This document shows positions 61,235 through 64,000 of a DNA stretch of 64,000 nucleotides, in pieces. Source of the DNA: Ruminimicrobiellum sp045223915. Lineage in GTDB: Bacteria; Elusimicrobiota; Endomicrobiia; Endomicrobiales; Endomicrobiaceae. The stretch covers positions 140,121-204,120 of the forward strand of contig JBGUZU010000034.1 of NCBI GenBank assembly GCA_045223915.1. The letters run 5' to 3'. The translations under genes and the position numbers were made by a program. Numbering within the stretch: the stretch's first letter is position 1; each line of letters starts with the position of its first letter. Under the pieces are notes generated by a model. The model ran no database searches. It was not told the DNA's origin and was given only the letters and a program-made list of their open reading frames with translations.

Positions 61235-62287
61235 ATGAGACAAATATCCGAAAGTATTTTACAGGAAAGAAAAGCAAGAGTTTTATATGCTGTCATTCAC
61301 GAGTATATAAAAACAGGTAAACCTGTCGGTTCAAGTGTATTGGAACAAAAATACAAATTTAATTTATCTCCCGCTACGTTAAGAAATTTAATGGCGGAAC
61401 TTGAAAAAGACGGATATTTAACTCATCCTCACACATCTGCCGGCAGAATACCTACGGATGCAGGCTATAAAGCTTATGTTAATTCCTTGGTTGAATTACA
61501 AAGGTTAGCGGTTGAAGAAGAAGAAAGGATTAAACAGGAATACGAAAAAAAGACAAAAGAAATAGAAAGCCTTTTATCTCAAACATCTAAAATATTGTCG
61601 GGACTTTCAAATTATACAGGTTTTATTACAGCACCTAAAGCTAAAGTTAACGAGATAAGAAATATAGAATTGATGCAGGTTTCAAAAAGTCAGGTTATGG
61701 TTATACTTTTAACTAAGACGGGTATAGTTAAACATAAAATGATAAACCTTAGTGTAGACAGTGAAGAATTATATGAATTGAAAAAATTCTTAAATAATAA
61801 ATTAAGAGGTTTAACGGTAGAAGAAGCATCGAAACGATTGATAGTTGAAGTAGAAAAATATCAAGATAAACAAAATGATATGTTACAACTTGCGGAACAA
61901 ATATGTAATGTTATAGACAGTATTCAGGAAGATATTTATGTAGACGGAACATCGAATGTGTTATCGGTTCCGGATTTTACGGATTTCGAATCGGCAAAAA
62001 GTTTAATGAAACTAAATGAAGATAAAGACAGATTAATAGAAATTATAGGTAAAGATTTGGATGAAGCAACTGTAAAAGTAAAAATAGGCGGACAGGATTT
62101 AAGTGAATTAAAAAATTTAAGTGTGGTAAAAACCTCTTATTCGTACGGGGATAAAATAGTCGGAGTGTTGGGAATAATAGGTCCGAAAAGAATGGATTAC
62201 GATAAGATGATGGCATTGGTAAATTCTGTTTCAAATATAGTTAACGGTTTCTTATTAAAAATGGGAGATGAGCAAGATGAAGAATAA
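61235..62287 (+). CDS. hrcA: Heat-inducible transcription repressor HrcA
   Basis: A 350-residue repressor of class I heat-shock genes. The N-terminal winged helix (about 1-75) contains YIKTGKPVGSSVLEQKY, SPATLRNLMAELEKDGYLTHPHTSAGRIPTDAGYKAYV, which is diagnostic of HrcA. A GAF-like and an inserted dimerisation domain follow. HrcA binds CIRCE, found here 146 bases upstream, and depends on GroEL for folding. An AGAGG site precedes the ATG. The next gene, grpE, overlaps its end by eleven bases. Confidence 0.96.
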   Translation: MRQISESILQERKARVLYAVIHEYIKTGKPVGSSVLEQKYKFNLSPATLRNLMAELEKDGYLTHPHTSAGRIPTDAGYKAYVNSLVELQRLAVEEEERIKQEYEKKTKEIESLLSQTSKILSGLSNYTGFITAPKAKVNEIRNIELMQVSKSQVMVILLTKTGIVKHKMINLSVDSEELYELKKFLNNKLRGLTVEEASKRLIVEVEKYQDKQNDMLQLAEQICNVIDSIQEDIYVDGTSNVLSVPDFTDFESAKSLMKLNEDKDRLIEIIGKDLDEATVKVKIGGQDLSELKNLSVVKTSYSYGDKIVGVLGIIGPKRMDYDKMMALVNSVSNIVNGFLLKMGDEQDEE

Positions 62288-62894
62288 AGAAAAAGAAGAA
62301 CAAAAAATAGAAGAGAAAGCAGAAAAAATTGCAGAAGAAAAAATTGAAAAAGTTGAAGAAAAAGTTGAAGATATAGCAAGAGAAGTAAAACTATCGGAAC
62401 TTGATATTTTGAAACAGTCTTTGGAAGAAAAGCAAAAACAGGCAGATGAATATAAAGCAGAATATTTAAGAAGTGTTGCCGAATATCAAACTTTGAGAAA
62501 CAGAACGGAAAAAGAAAAAGGTGAATATATAAATTTTGGTAAAGCAAAAATATTGGAAAGAAATATAAGTATATACGACGTTTTCGAACAGGCAATGATA
62601 AGTGTCAGGGCAGGACAAGATTTAAAAAGTATTAAAGTTGGTCTTGAAATGATATACAACGAATTTAGCAAGATGTTGAAAGAAGAAGGTGTAGAAAAAA
62701 TAGAATGTTTGAACAAAAAATTTGATCATAATGTTTGCGAAGCATTGGATCAGGTTGAAACAGACGAAGCAGAAGAAGGAACAGTACTTGCGGTTTATCA
62801 AAACGGATATAAATTAAACGGAAAACTTATGAGACCTGCAAGAGTTAAAGTAGCTAAGAAGAAATCTGACGAGCAGATTTCTTCGGAAGAGTAG
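62277..62894 (+). CDS. grpE: GrpE, nucleotide exchange factor
   Basis: A 205-residue cofactor of DnaK. The Glu/Lys-rich N-terminus (about 1-60) is a long coiled coil, followed by the four-helix body with EYLRSVAEYQTLRNRTEKEK, and the beta-wing with NKKFDHNVCEALDQVETDE, GTVLAVYQNGYKLNGKLMRPARVKV, which contains the GrpE signature. The ATG at 62277 is chosen over 62268 because GGGAG at 62264-62267 lies too close to the latter. It overlaps hrcA. Its final codons run straight into the second octamer-repeat element. Confidence 0.95.
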   Translation: MKNKEKEEQKIEEKAEKIAEEKIEKVEEKVEDIAREVKLSELDILKQSLEEKQKQADEYKAEYLRSVAEYQTLRNRTEKEKGEYINFGKAKILERNISIYDVFEQAMISVRAGQDLKSIKVGLEMIYNEFSKMLKEEGVEKIECLNKKFDHNVCEALDQVETDEAEEGTVLAVYQNGYKLNGKLMRPARVKVAKKKSDEQISSEE

Positions 62895-63011
62895 AGGATT
62901 AGAAGAATAGAAGAATGGAAGAAAAGAGGAAAACTAAATAATAACAAAATTTGCAAAGCAAATTTTACAATTTAACTTCAAATCTTCCAATCATCAAATC
63001 TTCCAATCTTC
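62890..63011 (+). repeat. Palindromic octamer repeat element, copy B
   Basis: The core AAAATTTGC-AAA-GCAAATTTT (62946-62966) is preceded by a purine-rich left arm of octamers (62890-62929: AGTAGAGG, ATTAGAAG, AATAGAAG, AATGGAAG, AAAAGAGG) and followed by the right-hand array CTTCAAAT, CTTCCAAT, CATCAAAT, CTTCCAAT, CTTC (62976-63011). The arms are roughly complementary. The left arm starts at the grpE stop codon. The element lies between grpE and dnaK and shares 60 of 69 bases with copy A over 62943-63011 by my count. Confidence 0.82.
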
Positions 63012-63106
63012 GGTAGTCAGTTTAAAGAATTTTGTAATAAAAGAAGAAATGTAGTTAATAATAAGAATAAAAGTATTAAAAAATAATTAATTAGGAGGAC
63101 AAGAAA

Positions 63107-64000
63107 ATGTCTAAGATTATTGGAATTGATTTGGGTACATCGAACTCGGCAGCGGCAGTTATGGAAGGCGGTAAAGTAACACTTATCCCTTCAGCGGAAG
63201 GAACAACTTTGGGAGGAAAAGCTTTTCCTTCTTATGTAGCATTTACAAAAGACGGACAATTATTGGTTGGAGAACCTGCAAGAAGACAGGCCGTAACAAA
63301 TCCTGAAGGAACAGTTTCCGCATTTAAAAGAAAAATGGGAGAAGATTATAAATACAAAATTAACGGTAAAGAATTTACTCCTCAACAACTTTCAGGTTTT
63401 ATTTTACAGAAAATTAAAAAAGATGCTGAAGCATATTTGGGAACAACTGTAGATAAAGCTGTTATTACGGTTCCAGCATACTTTAACGATCACCAAAGAC
63501 AAGCAACAAAAGATGCAGGTGCAATTGCAGGTTTGGAAGTTGTAAGACTTGTTAACGAACCTACGGCAGCATCACTTGCCTACGGTATAGATAAAGTAGG
63601 TAAAGAACAAAAAATATTGGTATTCGATCTCGGTGGCGGAACTTTGGATTGTACAATAATGGAAATGGGTTCTGAGGGAACATTTGAAGTATTGTCTACA
63701 TCCGGAGATACAAAGCTCGGCGGAACCGATATGGATAAAGCAATTATAGATTATATTGCAGAAACATTTAAAAAAGAAAACGGTATCGATTTAAGAAACG
63801 ATAAAATGGCTGTTCAAAGATTACAGGAAGCTGCAGAAAAAGCAAAAATTGAGCTTTCCAACATTCTTGAAACAGATATCAATTTGCCGTTTATTACAGC
63901 AGATGCTACAGGTCCGAAACATTTGGCAATGAAACTTACAAGAGCAACACTTGAAAACTTGGTAGATCCTATAGTTCAAAGATGTAAAGCATCTATCGAT
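63107..64000 (+). CDS. dnaK: Chaperone DnaK (Hsp70), 5' part
   Basis: The first 298 codons of dnaK, cut by the window edge. It starts MSKIIGIDLGTSNSAAAVMEGG, with phosphate loop 2 at VFDLGGGTLDCTI and TVPAYFNDHQRQATKDAG, EPTAASLAYG, and GDTKLGGTDMDK. It is the ATPase domain of an Hsp70, which acts with GrpE and DnaJ in folding. The wording GGKAFPSYVAFTKDG, GGGTLDCTIMEMG and GGTDMD is closer to what I remember of methanogen and Thermotoga-like Hsp70s than to the E. coli form. AGGAGG precedes the ATG. dnaJ is presumably beyond the edge. Confidence 0.96.
   Translation, partial: MSKIIGIDLGTSNSAAAVMEGGKVTLIPSAEGTTLGGKAFPSYVAFTKDGQLLVGEPARRQAVTNPEGTVSAFKRKMGEDYKYKINGKEFTPQQLSGFILQKIKKDAEAYLGTTVDKAVITVPAYFNDHQRQATKDAGAIAGLEVVRLVNEPTAASLAYGIDKVGKEQKILVFDLGGGTLDCTIMEMGSEGTFEVLSTSGDTKLGGTDMDKAIIDYIAETFKKENGIDLRNDKMAVQRLQEAAEKAKIELSNILETDINLPFITADATGPKHLAMKLTRATLENLVDPIVQRCKASID

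Noticed and set aside
62197..62595. A 132-codon minus-strand frame across the hrcA-grpE junction, very Leu/Phe-rich
   Set aside because: It is the complement of the Glu/Lys-rich coiled coil of GrpE (GAA/AAA read backwards as TTC/TTT).
61168..63011. The octamer arrays as a CRISPR array
   Set aside because: Units are 8 bases with no spacers of 26-40 bases and no cas gene is nearby.

Overview
The window is AT-rich, with AGA and AAA codons favoured and standard stop codons. It comes from a Gram-negative (diderm) bacterium: it carries an RND efflux pump, an outer-membrane secretin, signal-peptide beta-barrel proteins, LPS/O-antigen-type sugar genes and GT9 heptosyltransferase-family genes. Low G+C, a type II secretion/type IV pilus hybrid operon, a Tad pilus locus and a methanogen/Thermotoga-like DnaK sequence make an Elusimicrobiota-like (Endomicrobium-like) or similar gut-associated lineage my best guess. 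That is inference; no rRNA gene is present to settle it. Five tRNA genes are present (Gln-CTG, Thr-TGT, Leu-GAG, Gly-GCC, Glu-CTC), and none encodes its 3' CCA. I found no insertion sequence, prophage or CRISPR array.

Layout, left to right. 1-3.7 kb: end of an efflux adaptor and a complete RND pump. 3.7-5.4 kb: a small proline-rich membrane-anchored protein, tRNA-Gln and tilS. 5.4-8.8 kb (minus): a two-component operon of membrane histidine kinase, triple-receiver regulator and soluble kinase, directly downstream of tRNA-Thr. 9-12.2 kb: three exported proteins (TIM-barrel-like, FecR-like, beta-barrel) and a low-molecular-weight phosphatase. 12.3-16.6 kb: nadC, rsmE, mtaB and a NeuD-like/BKACE pair. 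16.7-19.7 kb: gap, pgk, secG and two tRNAs. 19.8-27.4 kb: glycosyltransferases, CDP-glucose 4,6-dehydratase and the Fe-S dehydratase RfbH, and an FkbM methyltransferase. 27.4-32.7 kb: HD-tgt-yajC-HD-secD-secF. 32.8-42.3 kb: a second envelope-sugar block with an ABC exporter, SDR, aldolase, ThDP enzyme, three glycosyl-transfer genes and an orphan MetH-activation-like protein. 42.4-48.8 kb: tRNA-Glu, serS and a compact Tad/Flp pilus locus. 48.9-50.1 kb: a UDP-glucose-type dehydrogenase. 50.1-60.9 kb: a ten-gene type II secretion/type IV pilus operon plus a receiver protein and a TPR-like protein, behind a consensus promoter. 60.9-64 kb: hrcA-grpE-dnaK under a consensus promoter with a CIRCE operator, and with two copies of an unusual palindromic octamer repeat.

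How the parts fit: much of the window builds the cell surface. SecDF/YajC/SecG provide export. The two sugar blocks could make and export a polysaccharide containing a 3,6-dideoxy, possibly C4-branched, sugar. Two separate pilin-type machines (Tad and T2SS/T4P-like) handle surface fibres or secretion. The most unusual signals are the repeat pair in the heat-shock operon, the TadZ-like/TadA fusion, the PilO-PilP fusion, the three-receiver regulator, and the possible branched-sugar pathway.
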